Assembly (NCBI RefSeq): GCF_003719305.1
Contig: NZ_RARC01000041.1
Coordinates: 1 to 58,314 of the forward strand
Source of the DNA: Mycolicibacterium stellerae
GTDB taxonomy: Bacteria > Actinomycetota > Actinomycetes > Mycobacteriales > Mycobacteriaceae
DNA length: 58,314 nucleotides
Direction: 5' to 3'
Shown: piece by piece, positions 8,157 through 16,366 of the stretch
Numbering within the stretch: the stretch's first letter is position 1
Layout: the number at the start of each line of letters is the position of its first letter
Program-made: the position numbers and the translations under genes
The notes under the pieces: generated by a model
What the model saw: the letters and a program-made list of their open reading frames with translations, nothing else
What the model was told of the DNA's origin: nothing
The model's database searches: none

Positions 8157-8177
8157 GTGTGTCGGGAGGAGGTCACA

Positions 8178-8786
8178 TTGGCAAGGTCGACAAGAGAATC
8201 GATTCTGACGGCGGCCGCCGAGCTGATGCGCCACAAGGGCTACGCCGCCGTCGGCATGAAGGACATCGTCGCGGCATCGGGCTTCCCGATCGGGTCGCTC
8301 TATCACCACTTTCCCGGCGGGAAAGTGCAGATCGCCAGGGAGGCGCTGCTCAACGCCGGCATCGCCTACGGATTGCTCATCCCCACGCTCGTCGACCCGC
8401 ACGACGATCTTGGCGAGGCCATCGAGGCCGTCTTCGTTCAGGCGGCCGAGGACATGGCGTCGACGGGGTTCGCGAACATGTGCCCCGTCGCGAGTGTCGC
8501 CGCCGAGACGGCGGACACGGTGGCCGAACTGCGCGACACATCGGCGGCCGTGTTCAACGGCTGGCTTGACGGCGGCACCGCGTACTTCGTGGCCCGCGGG
8601 CTGGCCGAACCGATCGCGCGCGACATCACGGTTTCCCTGATAGCCGCCCTCGAGGGCGCTTTCGTTCTCGCGCGCACCTTGCGCAGTGCCGAACCGCTAC
8701 TCGCTGCCGGCCGCGCATTGGGCCCGCAGCACCGAGGCGTCGCGCTGGTGGAACGCGCTCAGGCCCGGCCGTTGGGGCTGGCGTAG
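8178..8786 (+). CDS. TetR-family transcriptional regulator (TTG start)
   Basis: This 202-residue TetR protein begins MARSTRESILTAAAELM and has the helix-turn-helix AVGMKDIVAASGFPIGSLYHHFPGGK; the C-terminal part resembles the LmrA/YxaF group (TetR_C_36-like), judging by the NMCPVASVAAET stretch. A GTG at 8157 is in frame, but the strong GGGAGGAGG site at 8164-8172 lies downstream of it and is placed correctly for the TTG at 8178, so I choose the TTG. It probably controls the divergent dehalogenase-like gene through the repeats at 8127-8156. Its 3' end overlaps the convergent MscS gene by 28 bases. Confidence 0.88.
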   Translation: MARSTRESILTAAAELMRHKGYAAVGMKDIVAASGFPIGSLYHHFPGGKVQIAREALLNAGIAYGLLIPTLVDPHDDLGEAIEAVFVQAAEDMASTGFANMCPVASVAAETADTVAELRDTSAAVFNGWLDGGTAYFVARGLAEPIARDITVSLIAALEGAFVLARTLRSAEPLLAAGRALGPQHRGVALVERAQARPLGLA

Positions 8787-9985
8787 TCGTCCTCGCGGTC
8801 GGTGGTGTCGTCGAACGCCCGCCCTCGCGCATCGGCCTCGGGGCTGCCGGAGAACAGGCTCGAGGCCACCCGCCTCGTCTCGCCGTCTCCGTCGCCGCCG
8901 CGTGGCCCGGTCTCGGTGATCGTCTCGGCGGCCTCGATGCGCTGCGTCGGCAACACACCCCGGTGTTGCACCCAGTTGACCATGCCCTCACGCACCGCAC
9001 ATCGCAGATCGAACAGCGCACCCGCATTCGGGGCGCTGACCACGATGCGCACCCGAACCATTCCGCCCACAGCGTCGGTCACCTGAAGCACACCGCGGCG
9101 GCCGTCCCAGAGATCGCTTTCGGCCAGCAGCCGGTCGAGTTCGGCGCGCATATCCGCAAACGGCACCGAGAAGTCCACGTCGAACTCGACGGTGCCCATG
9201 ATCTCGGTCGCGCTGCGAGTCCAGTTCTCGAACGGCTCGGTGGTGAAGTAGGTGCAGGGCAGCACTAGTCGGCGCTCGTCCCACAACCGCACGACGACGT
9301 AGCTGAGGGTGATCTCCTCGATCCGGCCCCACCATTGCCCGTTCTCCAGCTGCACCACATCGCCGACGCGAATGGCACCGGAGAAGGCGATCTGCATGCC
9401 TGCGAACACCGCGCCGAGCGACGTCTGCGCGGCCAGGCCCGCTACGACGGACAGCACGCCGGCCGATGCGAACACGGTGGTGCCGATGTCGGAGAATCGC
9501 GGGAAAGTCATCAGGATCGCAGCGCCGCCGAGAATGATGACGAGCGCCATGGCCAGCCTGCGCAGCACCGTCACCTGTGTGCGGATCCGTCGCCATTGGC
9601 GGTCCTCGTCGACGATCTCCACGTCGCCGCCGCCGTACCTGGCGATCGCGCGACGTTCAGCGACCAGCACCAGGCTCGCGAGCAGCCATGTCAGCGCTGC
9701 GATGAGCAGGATCTGCAGCGTGTGGTCCAACCAGCCGCGCCAACTGTCGGTCGGGTCCGACGTGCGCTGCACCGCGATCGACGAACCGAACACGACCAGC
9801 GCGGCGCGCACCGGCATCCGCGTCAGTTCGGCGATGTCACGGATCACGGCGCTTCGGCGCCCGATGCGCATCAGCACCCGGGTCAGCACCAGCCCCAGCA
9901 GATATGCGGCCACCACGGCGCCTGCCGCCCAGGCGAGGGTGAGGGCGAGGTTTGTTGCGGACTCCAGTTCGTTTTCGTCGGGCAT
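8759..9985 (-). CDS. Mechanosensitive ion channel, MscS family
   Basis: The 408-residue membrane protein has about four N-terminal hydrophobic helices (~15-35, 58-75, 88-108, 140-160), followed by the pore-lining TM3-like stretch SAGVLSVVAGLAAQTSLGAV, the MscS beta domain (GDVVQLENGQWWGRIEEITL) and a cytoplasmic alpha/beta domain. The last ~60 residues are charged, Gly/Asp/Arg-rich and likely disordered. Such channels open on membrane tension to release solutes during osmotic downshock. It is divergent from ruvC; the 161-bp intergenic region carries the ruvC SOS box. Confidence 0.9.
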   Translation of the reverse strand: MPDENELESATNLALTLAWAAGAVVAAYLLGLVLTRVLMRIGRRSAVIRDIAELTRMPVRAALVVFGSSIAVQRTSDPTDSWRGWLDHTLQILLIAALTWLLASLVLVAERRAIARYGGGDVEIVDEDRQWRRIRTQVTVLRRLAMALVIILGGAAILMTFPRFSDIGTTVFASAGVLSVVAGLAAQTSLGAVFAGMQIAFSGAIRVGDVVQLENGQWWGRIEEITLSYVVVRLWDERRLVLPCTYFTTEPFENWTRSATEIMGTVEFDVDFSVPFADMRAELDRLLAESDLWDGRRGVLQVTDAVGGMVRVRIVVSAPNAGALFDLRCAVREGMVNWVQHRGVLPTQRIEAAETITETGPRGGDGDGETRRVASSLFSGSPEADARGRAFDDTTDREDDYASPNGRA

Positions 9986-10105
9986 CGTGTGAGTTCAGCT
10001 CCACGGGTTGACGTCAGGTCCATCGCGACGTTAGCGACGATCGCCGCCGGCGTCACATCGACGCCACGGGGCGTGTCTTTACGGGGCGACGTCGGTCAAC
10101 CACGC

Positions 10106-10111
10106 TAGGCT
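10106..10111 (+). promoter_or_regulatory. Possible -10 element (TAGGCT) of the ruvCAB promoter
   Basis: TAGGCT fits the mycobacterial TANNNT -10 consensus and lies five bases before the SOS box, so LexA bound at the box would cover the transcription start. No convincing -35 was seen. Confidence 0.4.
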
Positions 10112-10115
10112 GCCG

Positions 10116-10131
10116 TCGAACAGGTGTTCAC
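10116..10131. promoter_or_regulatory. LexA SOS box upstream of ruvCAB
   Basis: TCGAAC-AGGT-GTTCAC matches the mycobacterial LexA box TCGAAC-N4-GTTCGA at 11 of 12 conserved positions. It ends 15 bases before the ruvC GTG start, with the ribosome-binding AAAGGGG between. Control of ruvCAB by LexA after DNA damage is established in mycobacteria. Confidence 0.85.
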
Positions 10132-10146
10132 GTAAAGGGGTTTGAC

Positions 10147-10701
10147 GTGCGCGTAATGGGAGTCGATCCCGGGTTGACGCGCTGCGGGCTCTCCGTGATC
10201 GAAAGCGGGAAAGGCAGGCAGGTCATCGCGCTGGACGTCGACGTCGTGCGCACACCTTCCGACGCGCCTCTGCACCAGCGCCTGCTGATCATCAGCGACG
10301 CGGTCGACCACTGGATGGACACGCACAGTCCGGACGTCGTCGCGATCGAGCGGGTGTTCTCCCAGCAGAACGTCTCGACGGTGATGGGCACCGCACAGGC
10401 GGGCGGGGTGGTAGCGCTGGCCGCCGCCAAACGCGGCATCGACGTCCACTTCCACACACCCAGCGAGGTGAAGGCCGCGGTCACCGGCAACGGCAACGCC
10501 GACAAGGCTCAGGTCACCGCGATGGTGACGAGAATCCTGACGCTGCAGACCAAACCGACACCCGCGGACGCCGCCGACGCGTTGGCGCTGGCCATCTGTC
10601 ACTGTTGGCGCGCGCCGATGCTGGCGCGGATGGCGGCGGCCGAGGCGATGGCCGCCGAACAGAAGAAGAAATACCGGGCACGACTCAAGGCGGCACGATG
10701 A
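10147..10701 (+). CDS. ruvC: Holliday junction resolvase RuvC
   Basis: RuvC is the dimeric endonuclease that resolves Holliday junctions by paired nicks after RuvAB branch migration. The 184-residue protein shows RVMGVDPGLTRCG (first catalytic Asp), VVAIERVFSQQNVSTVMGTAQA (catalytic Glu), PSEVKAAVTGNGNADKAQV and the C-terminal acidic pair in ADAADALALAICH. GTG start at 10147, 6 bases after AAAGGGG. The stop overlaps the ruvA start (ATGA), and an SOS box precedes it. Confidence 0.97.
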   Translation: MRVMGVDPGLTRCGLSVIESGKGRQVIALDVDVVRTPSDAPLHQRLLIISDAVDHWMDTHSPDVVAIERVFSQQNVSTVMGTAQAGGVVALAAAKRGIDVHFHTPSEVKAAVTGNGNADKAQVTAMVTRILTLQTKPTPADAADALALAICHCWRAPMLARMAAAEAMAAEQKKKYRARLKAAR

Positions 10702-11288
10702 TCTCATCCATTCGCGGAGAAGTTCTCGACGTGGCACTCGACCATGTCGTCATCGAGGCGTGCGGTGTCGGCTATCGCGTCAACGCGACGCCATCGACGC
10801 TGTCCACGCTTCGACGCGGAACCGAGGCCCGACTGGTGACCGCGATGATCGTGCGCGAGGACTCGATGACATTGTTCGGCTTCGCCGACTCCGACGCACG
10901 CGACCTGTTCACCACCTTGCTGTCGGTGTCCGGCGTCGGACCGAAGATCGCACTGGCCACGCTCGCGGTCCATGACGCACCGGCGTTGCGGCAGGCGCTG
11001 GCCGAGGGCGACGTGACGGCTTTGACCAGGGTGCCGGGCATCGGCAAGCGCAGCGCCGAACGGATGGTCCTCGAGCTCCGCGACAAGGTCGGCCCGACAG
11101 GGGCTGCCATCGGGTTGCCCGCTGTCAACGGCCACGCGGTGCGCGGCCCTGTGGTGGAAGCCCTTGTCGGGCTTGGCTTTGCGCTCAAGCAGGCCGAGGA
11201 GGCCACCGACAAGGTGCTGGCCAACGAACCGGAGGCGACGCAGTCGACGGCGTTGCGCTCGGCGCTGTCCCTGCTGGGCAACAAATGA
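10698..11288 (+). CDS. ruvA: Holliday junction branch migration protein RuvA
   Basis: RuvA tetramers bind the four-way junction and load RuvB rings. The 196-residue protein has the N-terminal OB domain (MISSIRGEVLDV...GVGYRV), two helix-hairpin-helix elements (LLSVSGVGPKIALATL and LTRVPGIGKRSAERMVLELRD) and the C-terminal domain III (ALVGLGFALKQAEEA) that contacts RuvB. The frame is open from 10605 but the ATG at 10698, overlapping the ruvC stop, gives the standard N-terminus. Its stop overlaps ruvB by four bases. Confidence 0.97.
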   Translation: MISSIRGEVLDVALDHVVIEACGVGYRVNATPSTLSTLRRGTEARLVTAMIVREDSMTLFGFADSDARDLFTTLLSVSGVGPKIALATLAVHDAPALRQALAEGDVTALTRVPGIGKRSAERMVLELRDKVGPTGAAIGLPAVNGHAVRGPVVEALVGLGFALKQAEEATDKVLANEPEATQSTALRSALSLLGNK

Positions 11289-12346
11289 GCCGTTTCACCG
11301 ACGACGAGGAGCCAGAGGACCGCGAGGTCTCTGCGGCGCTGACCGTCGGCGAGGGGGACATCGACGCCAGCCTGCGGCCGCGGTCGCTCGGCGAGTTCAT
11401 CGGGCAGCCGCGGGTGCGCGAACAGCTGCAACTGGTGATCGAGGGTGCCAAGAACCGCGGCGGCACACCGGATCACATCCTGCTGTCCGGCCCGCCGGGG
11501 CTGGGCAAGACGTCGCTGGCGATGATCATCGCCGCCGAGCTGGGCTCGTCGCTGCGGGTGACGTCTGGTCCGGCCCTTGAGCGGGCAGGCGACCTTGCCG
11601 CGATGCTGTCCAACCTCGTCGAGGGCGACGTGTTGTTCATCGACGAGATCCACCGCATCGCACGGCCTGCCGAGGAGATGCTGTACCTGGCGATGGAGGA
11701 TTTTCGGGTCGACGTCGTCGTCGGGAAGGGCCCTGGCGCAACGTCGATTCCGCTCGAGGTCGCACCGTTCACCCTTGTCGGCGCCACCACCCGGTCCGGC
11801 GCGCTGACCGGTCCGTTGCGAGACCGGTTCGGCTTCACCGCACACATGGACTTCTACGAGCCTGCCGAGCTGGAGCGCGTCCTGACCCGCTCGGCCGGCA
11901 TCCTCGGTATCGAGCTCGTTGCCGACGCGGGGACCGAGATCGCCCGTCGCTCAAGGGGAACGCCCCGAATTGCCAACCGGCTGCTGCGCCGCGTGCGCGA
12001 CTACGCGGAGGTCCGCGCCGACGGTGTCATCACCCGCGATATCGCGAAGTACGCGCTGGCGGTGTACGACGTCGACGAACTCGGCCTGGACCGGCTGGAC
12101 CGTGCCGTGCTGTCGGCGCTCACCCGCAGCTTCGGCGGCGGGCCCGTCGGTGTCTCCACCCTCGCGGTCGCGGTCGGTGAGGAAGCCACCACGGTCGAAG
12201 AGGTGTGCGAGCCGTTCCTGGTGCGTGCGGGGATGCTCGCCAGGACGCCGAGGGGCCGGGTGGCCACCGCGCAGGCGTGGACGCACCTCGGGCTGACCCC
12301 GCCCAGCGGGGTGACCGGGCTGGGGCAGCAGGGCCTGTTCGAGTAG
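11285..12346 (+). CDS. ruvB: Holliday junction branch migration ATPase RuvB
   Basis: RuvB is the AAA+ motor that drives branch migration. The 353-residue protein carries LRPRSLGEFIGQ, Walker A GPPGLGKTSLA (from residue 69), Walker B LFIDEIHR (about residue 120), the presensor beta-hairpin region and TTRSGALTGPLRDRFG (arginine finger and sensor I region), then a C-terminal winged helix (EEVCEPFLVRAGMLARTPRGRVAT). It completes the SOS-regulated ruvCAB operon with ATGA overlaps at both junctions. Confidence 0.97.
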   Translation: MSRFTDDEEPEDREVSAALTVGEGDIDASLRPRSLGEFIGQPRVREQLQLVIEGAKNRGGTPDHILLSGPPGLGKTSLAMIIAAELGSSLRVTSGPALERAGDLAAMLSNLVEGDVLFIDEIHRIARPAEEMLYLAMEDFRVDVVVGKGPGATSIPLEVAPFTLVGATTRSGALTGPLRDRFGFTAHMDFYEPAELERVLTRSAGILGIELVADAGTEIARRSRGTPRIANRLLRRVRDYAEVRADGVITRDIAKYALAVYDVDELGLDRLDRAVLSALTRSFGGGPVGVSTLAVAVGEEATTVEEVCEPFLVRAGMLARTPRGRVATAQAWTHLGLTPPSGVTGLGQQGLFE

Positions 12347-12367
12347 CGAAGAAGCATAGGAGTCGTA

Positions 12368-12754
12368 ATGATCACCGCTGCACTGATTTTCGCGGGCCTT
12401 GCTGCACTGTTGCACGTCTATATCTTCGTCATGGAGTCGTTGACGTGGACGTCTGCGCGCACCCGCGCGACGTTCGGCACCACGGCGGAGGAGGCCGAGA
12501 CCACCAAGCTGCTCGCGTTCAACCAGGGCTTCTACAACCTGTTCCTGGCGATTGTGACGGCCGTCGGCATCGTCGCTCTCTGCCTGGGGCACACCGCGGT
12601 AGGCGCCGCTTTGGTGTTCGCGGGCGTCGGGTCGATGGTGGCTGCGGCGGCTGTACTGCTCGCATCATCGCCGGACAAGGCGCGCGCCGCCGTCACGCAG
12701 GGCACATTTGCCTTGATAGGCGTCGTGCTGCTCGCTTTCGGTCTGGCGACCTAG
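12368..12754 (+). CDS. DUF1304-family small membrane protein
   Basis: This 128-residue protein consists of four hydrophobic segments with the family features HVYIFVMESLTW near the N-terminus and FNQGFYNLFLA in the middle. DUF1304 proteins have no assigned function. It begins 21 bases after ruvB on the same strand and may be read through from the SOS operon. It converges on the car gene with only 14 bases between the stops. Confidence 0.85.
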   Translation: MITAALIFAGLAALLHVYIFVMESLTWTSARTRATFGTTAEEAETTKLLAFNQGFYNLFLAIVTAVGIVALCLGHTAVGAALVFAGVGSMVAAAAVLLASSPDKARAAVTQGTFALIGVVLLAFGLAT

Positions 12755-12768
12755 CGCCGTCAGGCGCG

Positions 12769-15700
12769 TCACAGCAACCCGAGCAGCTCCAGGTCGGTGA
12801 CGTACTTGACGATCACCTCCGGGGTGACATGCGGGATGTCCTTGTCCGAGCCCACCTTTGCGCTCTGCACCGCGGCCCGGAAACGGTCCGTCGGTGCGAT
12901 CGACCCGCGGATCGGCTTTTCCGGCCGCTGATAGTTGTGCAGCAGCGGCAACAGTGACGCCTGCCGCTGCCGTTCGGGCAGGGCACGGATCGCCGTCTCG
13001 AACCGCTTCAACCAAACGGCGTAGTCACCCACCCGTTGTATCGGGTAGCCCGCGGCGATCAGCCAGTCGACGAACTCGTCGAGGCCGATGCCGTCGTCGT
13101 AAGGATTCATCACGTGGTAGGTCTCGAATCCGTCGACGACGCCCGCACCGATGGTCGATATCGCCTCGGCGATGAATTCCACCGGCAGGCCGTCGTAATG
13201 TGCCCGCGGCCGGTGTCCGCCTGCGTCGAGTTCGTAGAACGACGACGGCGCGATCCCGGTGGCGACGAGGCTCAGCATCATTCGGGTGAACATGTCCGGC
13301 AGGTTGAGCTGACCGGCATAGGTGGTGTCGGCAAGGATCATGTCGCAGCGGAACACCGACACCGGCAGGCCGCACAGGTCGTGCGCTTCGCGCAGAAGGA
13401 CTTCTCCGGCCCACTTGCTGTTGGCATAGCCGTTGGCGTAGCTGTCGTCGACGTTGCGGGTTGCGCTGATGGCCCGGATGTCTGCGTCTTCGGTGAACCT
13501 TCCCGGCTCGATGCCCGCACCGACGCCGATGGTCGAGACGTATACGAACGGTTTGATCCTGGTGGTTACCGCGATGCGGATGAGCTCGGCGGTGCCGAGC
13601 GCGTTGGGTCCGAACAGCTGGTCGTAAGGCAATACATGGTTGACCAGTGCTGCCGGGTCGACGATCAGGTCGACGGTATCGGCGAGCCGCTGCCACGTGT
13701 CCTGGTCGAGCCCGAGGTTGGCCTCGCCCTTGTCGCCTGCGATCACCTCGAGGTGATCGGCGGCCAACCCGCGGTAGAGGCGCAGTAGTTCGGGGTCACC
13801 GCTGTCGAAGATGGTATCGAGGCGTCCGCGGGCCGAGTCATCGTCCGTCGCGCGGACCAGGCAGATCACCTTTCCGCCGACCAGATCCATCCGCTGCAGC
13901 CACTCGAGCGCCAGATAGCGACCGAGGAATCCGGTTGCGCCGGTGAGTAATACCGTTCTCACCTCGGCGCTGGGGCCGGGCAGTGACCGCGCCGCGGCGA
14001 GGGTCTCGGCGTCGATGAACTTGTCCAGCGTCAGATCGGCGGCGTGTACCTCGGTCGCACCGAGGCCGTGCACGGACGCGAACGTCGGACGCTTCGTGCC
14101 GGGTCGGCGCTCGGTCTCGATGTAGGTGGCGATCGCGGCCAGGTCGCTGGCCGGGCTGACGATGACGCCGACGGGTACCTCGATGTCGAAGATCTCATGC
14201 AGCAGGTTGGCGAACGTCAACGCCGACAACGAATCACCACCGAGGTCGGTGAAGTGGTCGTCGGCCGCCACATCGGCGGTCGCCGCACCGAGCAGTGCGC
14301 CCGCCGCGCGGATCACGGTGTCGCGCACCGGCCCGTCACCGCCACCCTGTCGCAGCGCGCGCAATTCGTCGGCCTGCCCCTTGGCCAGCTCCGCATAGAG
14401 CTGCTCGAGGCGGTCACCGTAGTGCTCCTTGAGCTTCGGTCTTGCCAACTTGCGGATGCCGGTCAGCAGGCCGTTCTCCAGGGTGAACGGTGTCTCCTCG
14501 ACGAGGAAGTCACGCGGAATCTCGTAGGACTGCAATTCGGCAGCCTTCGCGACGTCCTGAAGCGATTCGCCGACAACGGTTTTGAGCTCCGAGGTGTCAT
14601 AGCGTGCCAGCGCTTCGGTGGTCGGGACGACGACTGCCAACAGATAGGAGCGGGCGCTGTTCCCGTACACGTAGATCTGCCGGACCAGTGGGCTGTCGCC
14701 GAAAGCGGCTTCCAGTTTGGAGACGGCGACGAACTCACCCTGGGAGAGCTTGAGCACGTTGTTGCGGCGGTCCAGGTATACCAGTTGGTCGGGGCCGGTC
14801 TCGGCGACGATGTCCCCGGTGCGGTAGTAGCCGTCGTCGTCGAACACGTCCGCGGTCACCTCGGGGCGCTTGTAGTACCCGGGAATGATGGTGGCGCTCT
14901 TGACGAGCAGTTCGCCACGCGGATGGGGCCGGTCGGTGCCGAAGTAGCCGAGGTCGGGCACGTCGGCCAGCTTGTAGTCGATCACCGGTGGCCGCTGAAT
15001 GTGGCCGTCGACGAAGAGCGCACCTGCCTCGGTCGAGCCGTAGCCGTCGACCAGATGCATGTCCAGGAGCGTCTCGACGAACGACTTCATCTCGGGCGAC
15101 ATCGGCGCCGACCCCGTCATCGCCATCACATACCGGCCACCGAGCAAGTGCTGACGTGCGTCGGCAAGCACCGTGGCCTCGTCGGAGGTTCCGCGGTCCA
15201 ATTCGGTCTGGACTTGGGCGAAGATCATGTCCCACACGCGCGGGACGAAGCTCAGCTGGGTGGGCCGGACCAAGGCAAGATCGTCCAGGAACGTCGAAAG
15301 GTCGCTCTTCGCAGCGAAATACACGGTGCCACCGGCGCCGAGGGTGCCGTACAGCAGGCCACGGCCCATCATGTGGCTCATCGGCATGAAGCTCAAGGTG
15401 ATCGACGGGTTGATGCCGTCGTCGCCCCAGGATCCCCGGACCGAGCGCCGCCAAGAATTGGCGACCAGCCGTTCGGGATACATCGCGCCCTTCGGCGTAC
15501 CCGTGCTGCCCGATGTGTAGACGAGCAGCGTCAGCGGATCGTCCTCGTCGGCGATGAACGGTGGCACGGCGGGAAGTTGGGCTCCACGCCGACACACGTC
15601 CGCCAGGGTTTCGACGATTACCCGACTACCCGCTTCGGCCAGGCGCGCCTTGGCGGCGTCAAGCGCGTCGCGATGGTCGTCGACCTGCGACAGGTAGTCG

Positions 15701-16269
15701 AACACGATCAATCGAGCGGGTGCGAAGCCGGTGAGGACCAGTTCGGTTGCGTCGCTGAGGTAGTCGACGCTCGAGGCGATGAGGGTCGGCTCAGTCTCGG
15801 AGATGATCGGGCGCAGCTGCGCGGCGGGCGCGCTTGTCTGAAGCGGCACGGAGACGGCGCCGAGGCCGATCAGCGCGACGTCGATGGATGTGTAGTCGAC
15901 GCTGGTGAAACCGAGCAGTGCGACACGGTCGCCAGGGCGGACCGGGTCGCACGCCAACGCATTGGTGATCGATTGGACGCGTCCGGATAGCTCGCCGTAG
16001 GAGATGGTCTGGAAGCGGGGGAGTAGTTCTGCCTTGGTGCGGCCGGTCTCGCCATCGGTGCTGAACTCGACGGCGCGGGCGCCGAGCGCGGGGCGCTCTG
16101 CGTAGCCGTCGAAGACGGTCGCGACGATATGCGCGAGCCGAAGCTCGGGCCGCTCGATTGCTTCGGAGATCGCTTCGTCTGGGCTCGTGTTGGCGAACTG
16201 TGGATCGGTGGCTTTCAGGTCGGCGATGCGGCGTTCTAGTCGCTCGTCGCGGGTGTCAATCGGCATCAA
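12769..16269 (-). CDS. car: Carboxylic acid reductase (fadD9/car type)
   Basis: The 1166-residue multidomain enzyme reduces carboxylic acids to aldehydes using ATP and NADPH. The N-terminal adenylation domain has the AMP-binding motif YTSGSTGTPKGAM (about residue 250) and GYGSTEAGALF; a carrier domain follows with the phosphopantetheine serine in LGGDSLSALTF (Ser680); the C-terminal thioester reductase is an extended SDR with TGATGFLGRYLA (about 775) and the Tyr/Lys pair in YANGYANSKWAGE (about 940). Length matches known CARs. It needs a phosphopantetheinyl transferase encoded elsewhere. In M. tuberculosis the orthologue fadD9 sits in the same place. A GTTAGC-type inverted repeat lies upstream. 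Confidence 0.95.
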   Translation of the reverse strand: MMPIDTRDERLERRIADLKATDPQFANTSPDEAISEAIERPELRLAHIVATVFDGYAERPALGARAVEFSTDGETGRTKAELLPRFQTISYGELSGRVQSITNALACDPVRPGDRVALLGFTSVDYTSIDVALIGLGAVSVPLQTSAPAAQLRPIISETEPTLIASSVDYLSDATELVLTGFAPARLIVFDYLSQVDDHRDALDAAKARLAEAGSRVIVETLADVCRRGAQLPAVPPFIADEDDPLTLLVYTSGSTGTPKGAMYPERLVANSWRRSVRGSWGDDGINPSITLSFMPMSHMMGRGLLYGTLGAGGTVYFAAKSDLSTFLDDLALVRPTQLSFVPRVWDMIFAQVQTELDRGTSDEATVLADARQHLLGGRYVMAMTGSAPMSPEMKSFVETLLDMHLVDGYGSTEAGALFVDGHIQRPPVIDYKLADVPDLGYFGTDRPHPRGELLVKSATIIPGYYKRPEVTADVFDDDGYYRTGDIVAETGPDQLVYLDRRNNVLKLSQGEFVAVSKLEAAFGDSPLVRQIYVYGNSARSYLLAVVVPTTEALARYDTSELKTVVGESLQDVAKAAELQSYEIPRDFLVEETPFTLENGLLTGIRKLARPKLKEHYGDRLEQLYAELAKGQADELRALRQGGGDGPVRDTVIRAAGALLGAATADVAADDHFTDLGGDSLSALTFANLLHEIFDIEVPVGVIVSPASDLAAIATYIETERRPGTKRPTFASVHGLGATEVHAADLTLDKFIDAETLAAARSLPGPSAEVRTVLLTGATGFLGRYLALEWLQRMDLVGGKVICLVRATDDDSARGRLDTIFDSGDPELLRLYRGLAADHLEVIAGDKGEANLGLDQDTWQRLADTVDLIVDPAALVNHVLPYDQLFGPNALGTAELIRIAVTTRIKPFVYVSTIGVGAGIEPGRFTEDADIRAISATRNVDDSYANGYANSKWAGEVLLREAHDLCGLPVSVFRCDMILADTTYAGQLNLPDMFTRMMLSLVATGIAPSSFYELDAGGHRPRAHYDGLPVEFIAEAISTIGAGVVDGFETYHVMNPYDDGIGLDEFVDWLIAAGYPIQRVGDYAVWLKRFETAIRALPERQRQASLLPLLHNYQRPEKPIRGSIAPTDRFRAAVQSAKVGSDKDIPHVTPEVIVKYVTDLELLGLL

Positions 16270-16322
16270 AAATCCTAAGAATAACCGGGAAAGGTGACGC
16301 GACGCTGCGTCTACACAGAACT

Positions 16323-16341
16323 ACGTTAGCAAAGCTAACGT
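16323..16341. promoter_or_regulatory. Inverted repeat ACGTTAGC-AAA-GCTAACGT upstream of car
   Basis: The eight-base arms are perfectly complementary around AAA and lie 54 bases upstream of the car start; another GCTAAC half-site follows at 16349-16354. This has the form of a TetR-type operator, but no regulator gene is adjacent, so the protein acting here must be encoded elsewhere. Confidence 0.6.
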
Positions 16342-16366
16342 TATTCCCGCTAACTCGTGAGCCTGG

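Noticed and set aside
10772..11845. 357-residue minus-strand frame opposite ruvA/ruvB
   Set aside because: Antisense to essential, well recognised genes, with low-complexity translation and no start signal.
12769..16269. Long plus-strand open frame (about 648 codons) opposite car
   Set aside because: High-GC antisense shadow with no domain-like sequence; car is certain.
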